Part shown: in pieces, positions 54,901-63,534 of the stretch
Layout of the letters: the number at the start of each line of letters is the position of its first letter
How positions within the stretch are numbered: position 1 is the stretch's first letter
Origin: JBALVT01 sp036960305
Lineage (GTDB): Bacteria > Pseudomonadota > Gammaproteobacteria > Pseudomonadales > Halieaceae
Direction: 5' to 3'
Assembly: GCA_036960305.1 (NCBI GenBank)
Contig: JBALWA010000018.1
Span: 1 to 64,000, forward strand
DNA: 64,000 nucleotides
Notes under the pieces: generated by a model
The model's input: the letters and a program-made list of their open reading frames with translations, nothing else
What the model was told of the DNA's origin: nothing
Database searches by the model: none
Made by a program: the position numbers and the translations under genes

Positions 54901-56420
54901 CGATTGAAGATCTGGCCCAGCTGATTTTTGATCTTAAGCAGGTTAATCCCAAGGCCCTGGTATCCGTTAAATTGGTATCCGAGCCCGGTGTCGGCACGAT
55001 TGCCGCGGGGGTTGCCAAGGCCTATGCAGATCTTATTACCATCAGTGGGTATGACGGCGGTACTGCCGCCAGCCCGCTGACGTCAATTCGCTATGCCGGT
55101 TCTCCCTGGGAGTTGGGTCTGGCTGAAGTGCAGCAAACGTTGCGAGGCAATAATCTGCGCGGCAAGATTCGTCTGCAAACGGATGGTGGATTGAAAACCG
55201 GACTGGATGTCATCAAGGCGGCCATACTGGGCGCTGAGAGCTTTGGTTTTGGCACGGGGCCGATGGTGGCGCTGGGTTGTAAGTACCTGCGTATATGCCA
55301 TCTGAATAACTGTGCTACGGGTGTCGCCACCCAAAATCAGAAATTGCGGGACGATCACTTCAACGGCACCGTGGAGATGGTAATCAATTTCTTCACCTTT
55401 ATCGCTCTGGAAACTCGGGAGTGGCTGGCGCGCCTGGGTGTTAGCTCTATCGAGGAACTGATCGGACGCACCGACTTACTCGAGCTTCTGCCGGGTGAAA
55501 CCAGTAAGCAACAAAAGCTGGATCTGGGCCCGATTTTATACAAGCACCCGGACGCTGAGGGCCAGCCTGAATTTTGTGAAGTTGCGGCTAACGATCCCTT
55601 TGATGAGGGGGCGACAGCGGAGGCTATGGTTGCAGCTACAATGCCGGCCATAGAATCCTGTAGCGGTGGCGAGTTCGAATTTACCGTGAACAACTGCGAC
55701 CGCTCTATCGGTGCGCGCATGTCCGGTGAAATTGCGCAGCGCCACGGTAATACTGGCATGGAGTCCAACCCTATTGTTCTGCGTCTGCAGGGCACGGCCG
55801 GTCAGAGCTTTGGCGTTTGGAACGCCGGGGGTCTGCACATGTACCTGGAGGGAGATTCAAACGACTACGTCGGCAAGGGCATGGCCGGTGGCAAATTGGT
55901 CGTTTACCCACCTCGGGTCAGTGAGTTCAAATCCCAGCATACGGCGATTATTGGTAACACCTGTTTGTACGGTGCAACAGGTGGCCGCCTGTTTGCAGCG
56001 GGTGTCGCGGGCGAACGTTTTGCTGTTCGCAACAGCGGTAGCCACGCTGTCGTCGAAGGCGCCGGGGATCATTGCTGCGAGTATATGACAGGAGGCAGCG
56101 TGACGGTTCTCGGGCCTACAGGTGTCAACTTCGGAGCGGGTATGACCGGTGGTTTTGCCTATGTGCTGGATCAGGACAGGCGGTTCATTGATAGGTATAA
56201 CAGTGAGTTGGTGGAAATTCATCGGGTGAGCTCGGAGTATATGGAGCCCTACCGGTACCATTTGCGCTCAAATATTGAAGAGTTTACGCGTGAGACGGGC
56301 TCAGAATGGGGTGCGTATTTGCTGGGCCACTTTGAGGATTACGTCGGTAAATTCTGGTTGGTGAAACCCAAGGCTGCTGATCTTGATCGCCTCCTGTCGC
56401 GTTTACGCGATACCGACTAG
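51978..56420 (+). CDS. gltB: Glutamate synthase (NADPH) large subunit
   Basis: Transfers the glutamine amide to 2-oxoglutarate, giving two glutamates. 1480 aa: class II glutamine amidotransferase (Cys15 in FRDNCGFGL is the catalytic N-terminal cysteine after processing), central domain, FMN-binding synthase domain and C-terminal GXGXG beta-helix domain. The 3Fe-4S cysteines are in CKYLRICHLNNCATG. The propeptide is 14 residues. gltD follows 29 bases downstream. With glnA it forms the GS/GOGAT cycle. Confidence 0.97.
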   Translation: MSAGLYRPEEFRDNCGFGLIAHTSGDASHRLLQTAIESLTCMTHRGGIAADGKTGDGCGLLMQMPVQFMRNLANESFGVELADNFGVGQVFLSRDSDKAAAGREALETALSEQSLAVLGWRTVPTDSSVCGDIALDTLPVIEQVFIDASGISGEELTTKLFVARRRAEIATENDEEFYICSLSGRVISYKGLVMPVDLPLFYTDLADPRLETAICVFHQRFSTNTMPKWPLAQPFRLLAHNGEINTIDGNRNWAEARTAKFETEKLPNIRDIAPLVNRTGSDSSSLDNMLELLLTGGVDMPRALRMLIPPAWQNIESIDPDLKAFYEYHSMHMEPWDGPAGVVLTDGRYAVCLLDRNGLRPARWVKTKDGFLTVASEIGTYAYKPEDVVAKGRVGPGQILVVDTHTGELLHTADIDNRLKSRFPYKQWLRENSQRIEGTFGGEETPGIEPEKLDAYMKMFQVSFEERDQVLRPLAESGNEAVGSMGDDTPMAVLSRKERSLYDYFRQKFAQVTNPPIDPLRETIVMSLETDLGREKNIFEEGPAHADRVTLTSPLLSQAKFNTLLQLQRPGFVIKDIDCCYDPAEKDLKQALSELVAHAEESVRNGSTILILSDRSIDKARLPVHSLLATGAVHHRLIKSGLRCDTNIVVESASARDSHQVACLLGFGATAIYPYLAYSVLEELIRNGEILGEPSGSYKNYRKGINKGLLKIMSKMGISAVSSYRGAQLFEAVGLASEVVDESFCGVASRIQGAGFEELELDQKALAQRAWSYRKTLDQGGLLKYVHGQEYHAFNPDVVTTLQEAVATGDYTVYKRYAKLVNERPVTTIRDLLGPVLAENALPLDEVEPVESILPRFDSAGMSLGALSPEAHQALAAAMNRMGARSNSGEGGEDPERFGTERISKIKQIASGRFGVTPHYLVNAEVLQIKVAQGAKPGEGGQLPGGKVNDLIARLRFSVPGVTLISPPPHHDIYSIEDLAQLIFDLKQVNPKALVSVKLVSEPGVGTIAAGVAKAYADLITISGYDGGTAASPLTSIRYAGSPWELGLAEVQQTLRGNNLRGKIRLQTDGGLKTGLDVIKAAILGAESFGFGTGPMVALGCKYLRICHLNNCATGVATQNQKLRDDHFNGTVEMVINFFTFIALETREWLARLGVSSIEELIGRTDLLELLPGETSKQQKLDLGPILYKHPDAEGQPEFCEVAANDPFDEGATAEAMVAATMPAIESCSGGEFEFTVNNCDRSIGARMSGEIAQRHGNTGMESNPIVLRLQGTAGQSFGVWNAGGLHMYLEGDSNDYVGKGMAGGKLVVYPPRVSEFKSQHTAIIGNTCLYGATGGRLFAAGVAGERFAVRNSGSHAVVEGAGDHCCEYMTGGSVTVLGPTGVNFGAGMTGGFAYVLDQDRRFIDRYNSELVEIHRVSSEYMEPYRYHLRSNIEEFTRETGSEWGAYLLGHFEDYVGKFWLVKPKAADLDRLLSRLRDTD

Positions 56421-56449
56421 ATGGATAGGCCGAATAGGCAGGAATTACT

Positions 56450-57871
56450 ATGACCAAGCGTTTATCGAACGACTTTCAGTTTATTGATGTTGGCCGGCAT
56501 GATCCGGACAAGAAGGCTCTGCAGTCGCGTACAACAGAGTACGTTGAAATATACGAGCCTTACAGTTCCAACCAGGTAGAGGGTCAGGCCCACCGCTGCC
56601 TGGAGTGTGGCAACCCCTATTGTGAATGGAAGTGTCCGGTACACAATTTCATTCCCAATTGGCTGAAGCTGGTGACCGAGGGGAACTTGTTCGAGGCAGC
56701 GGAACTCAGTCATCAAACCAATACCCTGCCCGAAGTCTGTGGTCGGGTCTGTCCCCAGGATCGTCTTTGTGAGGGTGCTTGTACCCTCAATGATGGTTTT
56801 GGTGCTGTGACCATTGGGGCTTCCGAAAAGTACATTACCGATACCGCACTGGCGATGGGTTGGCGTCCGGATATGTCGGGCGTCATCGCCACGGGTAAGA
56901 AGGTGGCGATTATCGGCGCCGGTCCAGCGGGACTGGGCTGTGCCGATGTGTTGGCCCGCTCCGGGGTCGAGCCTGTCGTTTTCGACCGCTATCCGGAAAT
57001 TGGCGGCCTGCTGACCTTCGGTATTCCCGAGTTTAAGCTGGAAAAGGAAGTGATGGTACGGCGTCGGGAAGTCTTTGAAGGTATGGGCATAGAGTTTCGC
57101 CTGAACACCGAGGTTGGAACTGACATCAGTTTGAGCGAACTGCTCGAACAGTACGATGCAGTTTTTATCGGCATGGGCACCTACAAATATATGCGCGGTA
57201 ACTTTCCTGGAGAGAATTTGCCCGGTGTGTATGAGGCACTGCCCTACCTGGTGGGGAATGTTAACCACAACCTTGGGTTCGAACAGCCCTCTGACGATTA
57301 CGTTAATCTCAAGGGCAAGCGGGTGGTTGTACTCGGTGGTGGCGATACCGCAATGGACTGTGTGCGCACCGCGGTACGCCAACAGGCAGAGCTTGTGATT
57401 TGTGCTTACCGTCGCGACGAAGAAAATATGCCCGGTTCCCGGAAAGAGGTCAAGAATGCCCGCGAAGAGGGCATAGAATTTCTGTACAATCGCCAACCTG
57501 TAGAGATCGTAGAGTATTTTGGTCAGGCCTGTGGTGTGAAAATGATCCAGACAGAGCTGGGCGAAGCGGATGAAGGCGGTCGGCGCCGCCCCCAGGCAAT
57601 ACCGGGCAGTGAGGAGGTTTTGGAAGCCGATGCGATCATCGTGGCCTTTGGTTTTCAGCCTGACCCGCCGGAGTGGCTGGGAGCAGCCGATGTGCAGACG
57701 AATGACTGGGACGGCGTAATTGCCGAAGAGGAACAGACCTATAAATTCCAGACAAGCAACCCCAAAATCTTTGCTGGTGGCGATATGGTTCGCGGATCTG
57801 ATTTGGTGGTTACTGCGATCTGGGAGGGCCGGCAGGCGGCCGAGGGAATTCTCGATTACCTGGAGGTGTAA
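56450..57871 (+). CDS. gltD: Glutamate synthase (NADPH) small subunit
   Basis: 473-aa electron-input subunit: FAD and NADPH binding plus two 4Fe-4S clusters bound by N-terminal cysteines (CLECGNPYCEWKC ; CGRVCPQDRLCEGAC). The two dinucleotide folds show GAGPAGLGC (about residue 150) and GGGDTAMDC (about 290). It passes electrons from NADPH to GltB. Same operon as gltB. Confidence 0.97.
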   Translation: MTKRLSNDFQFIDVGRHDPDKKALQSRTTEYVEIYEPYSSNQVEGQAHRCLECGNPYCEWKCPVHNFIPNWLKLVTEGNLFEAAELSHQTNTLPEVCGRVCPQDRLCEGACTLNDGFGAVTIGASEKYITDTALAMGWRPDMSGVIATGKKVAIIGAGPAGLGCADVLARSGVEPVVFDRYPEIGGLLTFGIPEFKLEKEVMVRRREVFEGMGIEFRLNTEVGTDISLSELLEQYDAVFIGMGTYKYMRGNFPGENLPGVYEALPYLVGNVNHNLGFEQPSDDYVNLKGKRVVVLGGGDTAMDCVRTAVRQQAELVICAYRRDEENMPGSRKEVKNAREEGIEFLYNRQPVEIVEYFGQACGVKMIQTELGEADEGGRRRPQAIPGSEEVLEADAIIVAFGFQPDPPEWLGAADVQTNDWDGVIAEEEQTYKFQTSNPKIFAGGDMVRGSDLVVTAIWEGRQAAEGILDYLEV

Positions 57872-57951
57872 ATTCAACACCTGCAAGAGAAGTAATGTAA
57901 TTCACTGCGTTCCCTGTGTTTAGGGTACTTACATAAAGAGACGGTTTATAG

Positions 57952-59025
57952 ATGACTGAACTGAAGAATGATCGATTTTTACGTGCGCTGATGCGTCAAC
58001 CGGTCGACAGAACGCCGGTATGGATGATGCGCCAGGCGGGACGCTATTTACCTGAGTACCGGGCGACGCGTCAGCAGGCGGGCTCCTTTCTTGATCTGTG
58101 CAAGAACACGGAACTGGCATGTGAGGTCACCATGCAGCCCCTGCGTCGCTACCCCATGGATGCGGCCATTCTTTTTTCGGATATTCTCACGATTCCTGAT
58201 GCGCTGGGTCTGGGCTTGTATTTTGAAGAGGGCGAGGGTCCGCGTTTTAAAAAAACCGTACGCTCCGAGCAGGATTTAGCGGCCCTGAACAGCTTTAAGG
58301 CGGACGATGATCTGTCCTATGTGATGGACGCGGTCAGTGCTATCCGTCAGGAATTGAATGGCCAGGTGCCGCTGATTGGTTTTTCAGGGAGCCCATGGAC
58401 GTTGGCGACCTATATGGTCGAAGGGGGCTCCTCCAAAGACTTCCGCCATGTTAAAACGATGGCCTATGATCAGCCGGAATTGATGCACGCCTTGCTCACG
58501 CTGTTGGCAGATGCCGTGGCGGACTATCTCTGTGCCCAGGTGCGTGCTGGGGCGCAGGTTTTGCAAATTTTCGATACCTGGGGAGGTTCCCTGAGCGCGG
58601 CGGCCTATAAGGAATTTTCGCTCAAGTATATGCAGCGGATTATCTCCCGTTTGCCCACCGAGGCGGATGGCCGACGGGTCCCTGTTATTGTTTTCACCAA
58701 AAATGGCGGGCAGTGGCTGTCCTCCATCGCTGAGTGCGGGGCCGCAGCTGTCGGTATCGATTGGACGACTGAGATCGGCAGTGCCAAGGCCCAGATTGGT
58801 GATCGTGTGGCACTGCAGGGAAATATGGACCCTACGATGCTATTTGCCTCGCCTGCACGCATCAGGGAAGAAGTCGCCACCATCCTGGCAGGCTTTGGGC
58901 ATGGCGGTGGTCACGTATTTAACCTCGGCCATGGCATCACCCCTGGCGTGAACCCGGATCATGTGACGGCATTTGTCGATGCTGTCCAGGAATTATCACC
59001 CCAGTATCACCAGTCCAACGGATGA
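57952..59025 (+). CDS. hemE: Uroporphyrinogen decarboxylase
   Basis: Removes four carboxyl groups from uroporphyrinogen III in heme and related tetrapyrrole synthesis. 357 aa TIM barrel. The N-terminal PVWMMRQAGRYLPEYR signature, the SDILTIPDALG segment with the conserved aspartate and the GFSGSPWTLATYMVEGG region are intact. It lies 80 bases after gltD, as in Pseudomonas. Convergent with cysE. Confidence 0.97.
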   Translation: MTELKNDRFLRALMRQPVDRTPVWMMRQAGRYLPEYRATRQQAGSFLDLCKNTELACEVTMQPLRRYPMDAAILFSDILTIPDALGLGLYFEEGEGPRFKKTVRSEQDLAALNSFKADDDLSYVMDAVSAIRQELNGQVPLIGFSGSPWTLATYMVEGGSSKDFRHVKTMAYDQPELMHALLTLLADAVADYLCAQVRAGAQVLQIFDTWGGSLSAAAYKEFSLKYMQRIISRLPTEADGRRVPVIVFTKNGGQWLSSIAECGAAAVGIDWTTEIGSAKAQIGDRVALQGNMDPTMLFASPARIREEVATILAGFGHGGGHVFNLGHGITPGVNPDHVTAFVDAVQELSPQYHQSNG

Positions 59026-59035
59026 TATAAGCTTG

Positions 59036-59066
59036 CCCGGCTGCAATAGCCGGGGCAGTGCCCCGG
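59036..59066. other. Two overlapping hairpins between hemE and cysE
   Basis: CCCGGCT-N5-AGCCGGG (59036–59054) and CCGGGGC-AGT-GCCCCGG (59050–59066) share bases and cannot form together. Neither has a T-run. They lie in the 50-base gap between two convergent genes and may be a weak bidirectional terminator. Confidence 0.45.
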
Positions 59067-59075
59067 AGCTGCTAG

Positions 59076-59891
59076 CTAACTGACTTTCTTTGCGGTGTCC
59101 TCATCGCAACAAAAATCGTGTTCCATTTCCAGGGCTGGCACGTCGGAGGTGGGATGGCCGACTATTTTTGCCGGTACGCCAGCGACCGTGGTATGGGCCG
59201 GAACATCTTCCAATACCACACTGCCAGCGCCAACCTTGGCGCCGGTGCCGACCTTGATGTTACCTAAAATTTTGGCACCGGCACTGATGAGTACGCCGTC
59301 GGCTATTTTTGGGTGGCGATCGCCTTCATCCTTGCCGGTGCCCCCCAGGGTGACCGCTTGCAAAATAGAGACATTGTTACCCACCGTGGCTGTTTCGCCT
59401 ATGACCAGGCCGGTGGCGTGGTCCAGCATGATACCGCAGCCCAATTTTGCAGCGGGGTGGATATCAACCCCGAACTCCGAGGACACTCGATTCTGGAAAA
59501 ACAGCGCCAGTGATTTGCGGCCCTGTTGCCATAGCCAGTGTCCTACCCTGTGACTTTGCAGGGCATGAAACCCTTTGAAGTAGAGGAAGGGCACCGACAA
59601 TTCGTTACAGGCGGAGTCCCGGGCTTCAACGGCCAGCAGGTCGGCGCGAATAGCACGCGGTATACAGGGGTCGTGTTTGAAAGCGTCGAGAATCACTTCC
59701 CGCAGTAACAGCGCTGAAACAGTGGCGCTATCCAGCTGACTGGCGAGGTGAAAGCTCAGGGCCCGCTCCAGTTTTGCATGGTTCAGAATGGTGGCGTGCA
59801 AAAAACTCGCGAGTATGGGTTCATTCGCGGCCTTTTGCTCTGTTTCCTTGCGTATTCGGTCCCAGACTACGTCTGGATGTTTTTTGGTCAT
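59076..59891 (-). CDS. cysE: Serine O-acetyltransferase
   Basis: Acetylates serine for cysteine synthesis. 271 aa: helical N-terminal domain (about 1–140) and left-handed beta-helix (about 140–245) with the acetyl-CoA/serine-site segment DHATGLVIGETATVGNN, its His catalytic. The long form with the helical domain matches E. coli CysE. C-terminal tail beyond the helix ends with acidic/cysteine residues (EHDFCCDED), unlike the usual CysK-docking Ile terminus, so CysK binding is doubtful. The ATG at 59891 has AGGT upstream; longer readings are rejected. Confidence 0.92.
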   Translation of the reverse strand: MTKKHPDVVWDRIRKETEQKAANEPILASFLHATILNHAKLERALSFHLASQLDSATVSALLLREVILDAFKHDPCIPRAIRADLLAVEARDSACNELSVPFLYFKGFHALQSHRVGHWLWQQGRKSLALFFQNRVSSEFGVDIHPAAKLGCGIMLDHATGLVIGETATVGNNVSILQAVTLGGTGKDEGDRHPKIADGVLISAGAKILGNIKVGTGAKVGAGSVVLEDVPAHTTVAGVPAKIVGHPTSDVPALEMEHDFCCDEDTAKKVS

Positions 59892-59941
59892 GTTTCTACC
59901 TCGTTTGAGACTGCGAACTGTAGCTGATAAAAGGCTATCAG

Positions 59942-60607
59942 TCACGACACGCGATTCAGGGGTTTACTGAGAAAGCGCCACAGTCCATGGCCGCTGGCCT
60001 GGTATTTCTGTTCGAACAATGTGATGGGCTGCTCGGGTTCCACCTGTTGCACCCGTCCACGCTGACCCGCCAGATGCATGGCGACACCAAACTCCTCAAC
60101 ATAGATTTGCCAATTGGAGCGTAACTCCACTATTCCACCGAGTTGAAGCAAGTAGCGAAAGGCGGGATGGCCATGAATTCTGCGTTGCAGGTGTTTGGCT
60201 TTTGGCCAGGGGTTGGGGTACAGCAGGTAGTGGTAGTCCGGCTTAATCCGGGCCTGTAATAGCAGCTGCCAGATATCTTCACACTCAGCTTGCAGCAGAA
60301 TCGTGTTTCCGCGGCCATGGTGAGGGTGCTTTGCGAGACGGTGGGCGGATTTATCAATGCCGACTATCAGGTGGTCCGGGTGGCGCTGTGCGAGTGCGGC
60401 TGTGCTGTGTCCGGTGCCGCAAAATGAATCCAGGACCAGAGGGCGTGGTGCTACCGTCAGGCGCTCCAGCAGTAGGTTAAACGCCTGCTGATTGTGGCTG
60501 GCAACGGGTTTGCGGTACGCGTTGGCCAGATGCCGCTGGATCAGTTCCGGCAATTTCGGATGAGCGTGCAACTGCGTGCTACTGACTGGGGTAGAATCGG
60601 CTTGCAA
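59942..60607 (-). CDS. TrmB-like methyltransferase with altered active site
   Basis: 221-aa SAM-dependent methyltransferase resembling TrmB, the tRNA m7G46 enzyme. The SAM site is DSFCGTGHS (residues 60–68) and the loop corresponding to the TrmB FPDPWPKxRH motif reads LYPNPWPKAKHLQRR. The first aspartate, thought to be catalytic in E. coli TrmB, is Asn132. A standard TrmB may exist elsewhere; this could be a paralogue with another substrate or a weak enzyme. Start TTG at 60607 with AGGAG 11 bases upstream. Fifty bases downstream of it begins cysE, same strand. Confidence 0.78.
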   Translation of the reverse strand: MQADSTPVSSTQLHAHPKLPELIQRHLANAYRKPVASHNQQAFNLLLERLTVAPRPLVLDSFCGTGHSTAALAQRHPDHLIVGIDKSAHRLAKHPHHGRGNTILLQAECEDIWQLLLQARIKPDYHYLLYPNPWPKAKHLQRRIHGHPAFRYLLQLGGIVELRSNWQIYVEEFGVAMHLAGQRGRVQQVEPEQPITLFEQKYQASGHGLWRFLSKPLNRVS

Positions 60608-60726
60608 AACCGGGGGACTCCTGTAAAAGTGGCTGCGAATCTTCGCTGGTTATTGATGGTAATCAGTGCCGGGACATTGCGAAAGTCCCATAATCTTATT
60701 ATTTAACTTCTACAGATCTTTTATCT

Positions 60727-61452
60727 ATGCGCAAGGACCTCCGGCCCTACTGGCTGAAAAAGTTTTATCTAAATTACAGGCGCTGGTACGCCGAGTACTT
60801 CCTGAAGCCGGAATGCGAATATCTGGGGCCATTTCATACGATTATGAAGCCGCGGTATGTGCATATCTCCGGGCCCAATATCCGCATTGGGCGCTCTTTT
60901 ACCGCCGTGGGTGAGCCGATGCACCGGGTGGAAATCGGCGTGTGGGGGCGCAGCCCCGGGCTGGGGCGTATAGAGATTGGCGAGTGTGTGCTTATGAGCC
61001 CGGGGTCGCGACTCAGTGCCAGTGATGAAATCGTTATCGGTGACGGTGTGATGATGGCGAACGGTGTGTATATTACCGATTCTGACTGGCACACGATCTA
61101 TGACAGAACCGAGCGGGATGAGCGGGTTACGCCGGTGCATATTGGAAAAAACGTATGGCTTGGCGACCACGCCACGGTGCTAAAAGGCGTCACGGTTGGC
61201 GAGAACAGTGTGATAGCTGCCCGTGCCGTGGTGACCCGTGATGTGCCCGCCAATGTTGTGGTGGCAGGTAATCCGGCTAAAGTGGTAAAGGAGCTGGACC
61301 TGGAGCGCGGCTTTAAAACGCGTATGGACTACTTCTCTGACCCGGCAGGCATGGAGCGATTCTTTGATGCGATCGACCGGGAAGTATTGGAGGGGAATAG
61401 TTTCTGGCGGTGGCTGTGGGCCGTGATTCGGCCCACATACACTGAGTCCTGA
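60727..61452 (+). CDS. Left-handed beta-helix acyltransferase (maltose/galactoside type)
   Basis: 241-aa protein of the hexapeptide-repeat acyltransferase fold (LbH_MAT-like). The beta-helix repeats lie at about 45–195 with patterns IGRSF, IEIGECVLMSPGSR, IVIGDGVMMANGVYI and the CoA-binding turns (VHIGKNVWLGDHATVLKGVTVG). The candidate catalytic histidine is in DSDWHTIYD. An N-terminal basic 40 residues and a C-terminal helix extend past the core. Acceptor (sugar, LPS or antibiotic) is unknown. No strong ribosome binding site. Convergent with srkA, seven bases apart. Confidence 0.75.
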   Translation: MRKDLRPYWLKKFYLNYRRWYAEYFLKPECEYLGPFHTIMKPRYVHISGPNIRIGRSFTAVGEPMHRVEIGVWGRSPGLGRIEIGECVLMSPGSRLSASDEIVIGDGVMMANGVYITDSDWHTIYDRTERDERVTPVHIGKNVWLGDHATVLKGVTVGENSVIAARAVVTRDVPANVVVAGNPAKVVKELDLERGFKTRMDYFSDPAGMERFFDAIDREVLEGNSFWRWLWAVIRPTYTES

Positions 61453-61459
61453 TGCTGTC

Positions 61460-62443
61460 CTAAAGCAATTGCAGGGGTTCTTCCTGCAGGGCAGATAACT
61501 GTTCACGCAGTTCCAGCACGTGGTCAGCCCAATACCGCTCGGAGTTGAACCAGGTGAAACTGCGGGGAAAAGCGGGGTCTTCCCATCGCCTGGCCAGCCA
61601 GGCGGAATAATTCACAATGCGCATGGTGCGCAGGGCCTCCAGCCAGCGCAGTTGCCGGGGCTCAAAATCGCAAAACTCGCTATATCCCTCTATGACCTCT
61701 GCCAGTTGTAACTGCCTGCGATGACGCTCGCCGCTGAGAAACATCCAGAGATCCTGTACCGCCGGGGCCATTGCGCAATCATCCAGGTCGACGAAATGTG
61801 CGGTATTGTCCCGCCACAGGATATTGCCCACATGGCAATCGCCGTGAACGCGGATCAGGTCCCCGGGCTTCACCTCGGAATAGATGGCGTTCACGGTTTT
61901 CTCGAGGTCGGAGGCCAAACTGCTGTAGGCAGGTATCAGGTCTCTGGGGATGAAGTTCTGCTCCAGTAGAAAAGCGATATTCTTTGTCATCATCCGCTCA
62001 ACGGTGATTTCAATACGCTGTTCGAAGCGGCTGGCCCTGCCAACGGCGTGGATGCGGCCCAGTGTCCGGCCAAGTACCAACAAGTTGTCGAGGTTGTCCA
62101 GTTCCGGAGGGTAGCCTCCGCGGCGTTTGAATAGCGCGAACTGGAAACCCGCATGTTCGTGCAGGCTGCTGCCGGCACTGTCGACCATAGGTGCAACAAC
62201 TGATATGTCGGCCTCAACCAGTTCGCGACTGAATGCGTGCTCCTCCATTATCTGCTCTGTGGTCCATCGACCAGGCCTGTAGAACTTGACGATTAGTGGC
62301 TCTGCATCCTCCAGGCCGACCTGATAGACACGATTTTCATAGCTGTTGAGCGCGAGCAGCCTGGCATCGCTAAGATAGCCCGCTGACTCCACGGCATCAA
62401 TTACCAGATCAGGTGTGAGGGGGTCATAGGGGTGGGAGCTCAA
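61460..62443 (-). CDS. srkA: Stress response kinase SrkA (YihE/RdoA)
   Basis: 327-aa Ser/Thr protein kinase-like fold, related to choline/aminoglycoside kinases. The opening segment LNSYENRVYQV and VKFYRPGRWT match SrkA. The kinase motifs are HGDCHVGNILW (catalytic loop) and VDLDDCAMAPAVQD (Mg-binding). It counters Cpx/MazEF-linked death in E. coli. Start is TTG at 62443 with GGAG nine bases upstream; its first codon overlaps the modC stop (TTGA). So srkA is translationally coupled to the molybdate transporter, an unusual partner. Confidence 0.9.
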   Translation of the reverse strand: MSSHPYDPLTPDLVIDAVESAGYLSDARLLALNSYENRVYQVGLEDAEPLIVKFYRPGRWTTEQIMEEHAFSRELVEADISVVAPMVDSAGSSLHEHAGFQFALFKRRGGYPPELDNLDNLLVLGRTLGRIHAVGRASRFEQRIEITVERMMTKNIAFLLEQNFIPRDLIPAYSSLASDLEKTVNAIYSEVKPGDLIRVHGDCHVGNILWRDNTAHFVDLDDCAMAPAVQDLWMFLSGERHRRQLQLAEVIEGYSEFCDFEPRQLRWLEALRTMRIVNYSAWLARRWEDPAFPRSFTWFNSERYWADHVLELREQLSALQEEPLQLL

Positions 62444-63534
62444 TCGTTTTTCTCCATAATCTCGCTTAACAGTGCGACACTCTTGATCTGGGCGTACAGG
62501 GAGTCTCCCACGGTCAAGTTCAGCTCGGCAACTGATTTGCGTGTAATTCTGGCCAGTAGATATTGTCCGCCCAGCGCCAGTCGAAGTAGCACCCGGGCAC
62601 CGCTGGTTTGTTCGATCTGTTGTAGTGTGACGGGCAAAATATTCAGTATGCTGCTCTCGGTTGGGCGTTCACGGCAGATACTGATATCCCGCGCGGGAAT
62701 ACGCAGACGGCACCGGGCTCCCGTGGGGAGTGTCATCTGCTTGACGTAAAATGTATGTCCCTCTACGTCCAACTCTGACAGCCCGAAGTTGACATCATGC
62801 CGCTGCAGGTCACCTATGAGAATCGTTGCCGCCTGCTCCTCATGTGACAAGCGGGAGTCCAATCGGCTGCATAAGTCGAGCACTGAGCCCTGATCATCTA
62901 TGCGCCCTTCATTCATGAGCACGAGATTGTCAGCCAGTTGGCTGACTTCCTCCATGTCGTGGCTGACGTACAGCATAGGCAAGTCAAGGGTGTCACGCAG
63001 CTGGTGCAGGTATCTCAGGCACTGTTGCCGGGCCAATTTATCGAGGTTCGCCAGGGGCTCATCCAGTAGCAGCAGGCGTGGGGCGCTGAGCAGTGCGCGG
63101 GCGATGGCAACCCGCTGTTTTTGTCCGGCCGAGAGCTGCGTCGCGGGTCGCTGTAACAAGTCCTCCAGATGTAACCATTCACTGACCATTGCCAAGCTGA
63201 TTTTGCTGCTCTTGCGCCTGCGCTTGATCGCATAGTCCAGGTTTTGGCGAACATTGAGGTGGGGGAAAAGTCGTGCATCCTGAAACACGAAGCCGATGTC
63301 TCGTTGCCAGGGCGGGAGCAGGGTCTGCTCTGATTGCCAGGTTTCACCACGGTAGATAATTTCACTGCCGGCATCGGCTGTTTGCAAGCCTGCAATACAG
63401 TTTAGTAGGGTAGTTTTTCCGCTGCCACTATGGCCGTAAATGGCCGTAATGCCCCGGTCCGGTAGGCTGCAGTCTACGGCCAACTGAAAAGTGGGTGCGG
63501 TGTTGAGCTTGATGCGCACTTTGAGTTCGCTCAT
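62440..63534 (-). CDS. modC: Molybdate ABC transporter ATPase ModC
   Basis: Energises molybdate uptake. 364 aa: ABC domain (about 1–235) with Walker A GHSGSGKTT, signature LSAGQKQR and Walker B LLLDEPLANLD, then a C-terminal Mop/TOBE molybdate-binding domain (about 290–360). Starts at the ATG 63534 that overlaps the modB stop (ATGA); a start at 63549 is possible. Coupled to srkA at its end. Confidence 0.93.
   Translation of the reverse strand: MSELKVRIKLNTAPTFQLAVDCSLPDRGITAIYGHSGSGKTTLLNCIAGLQTADAGSEIIYRGETWQSEQTLLPPWQRDIGFVFQDARLFPHLNVRQNLDYAIKRRRKSSKISLAMVSEWLHLEDLLQRPATQLSAGQKQRVAIARALLSAPRLLLLDEPLANLDKLARQQCLRYLHQLRDTLDLPMLYVSHDMEEVSQLADNLVLMNEGRIDDQGSVLDLCSRLDSRLSHEEQAATILIGDLQRHDVNFGLSELDVEGHTFYVKQMTLPTGARCRLRIPARDISICRERPTESSILNILPVTLQQIEQTSGARVLLRLALGGQYLLARITRKSVAELNLTVGDSLYAQIKSVALLSEIMEKND

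Noticed and set aside
56462..57886. 474-codon open frame antisense to gltD
   Set aside because: Shadow of gltD; its length follows from codon bias, with no recognisable protein.
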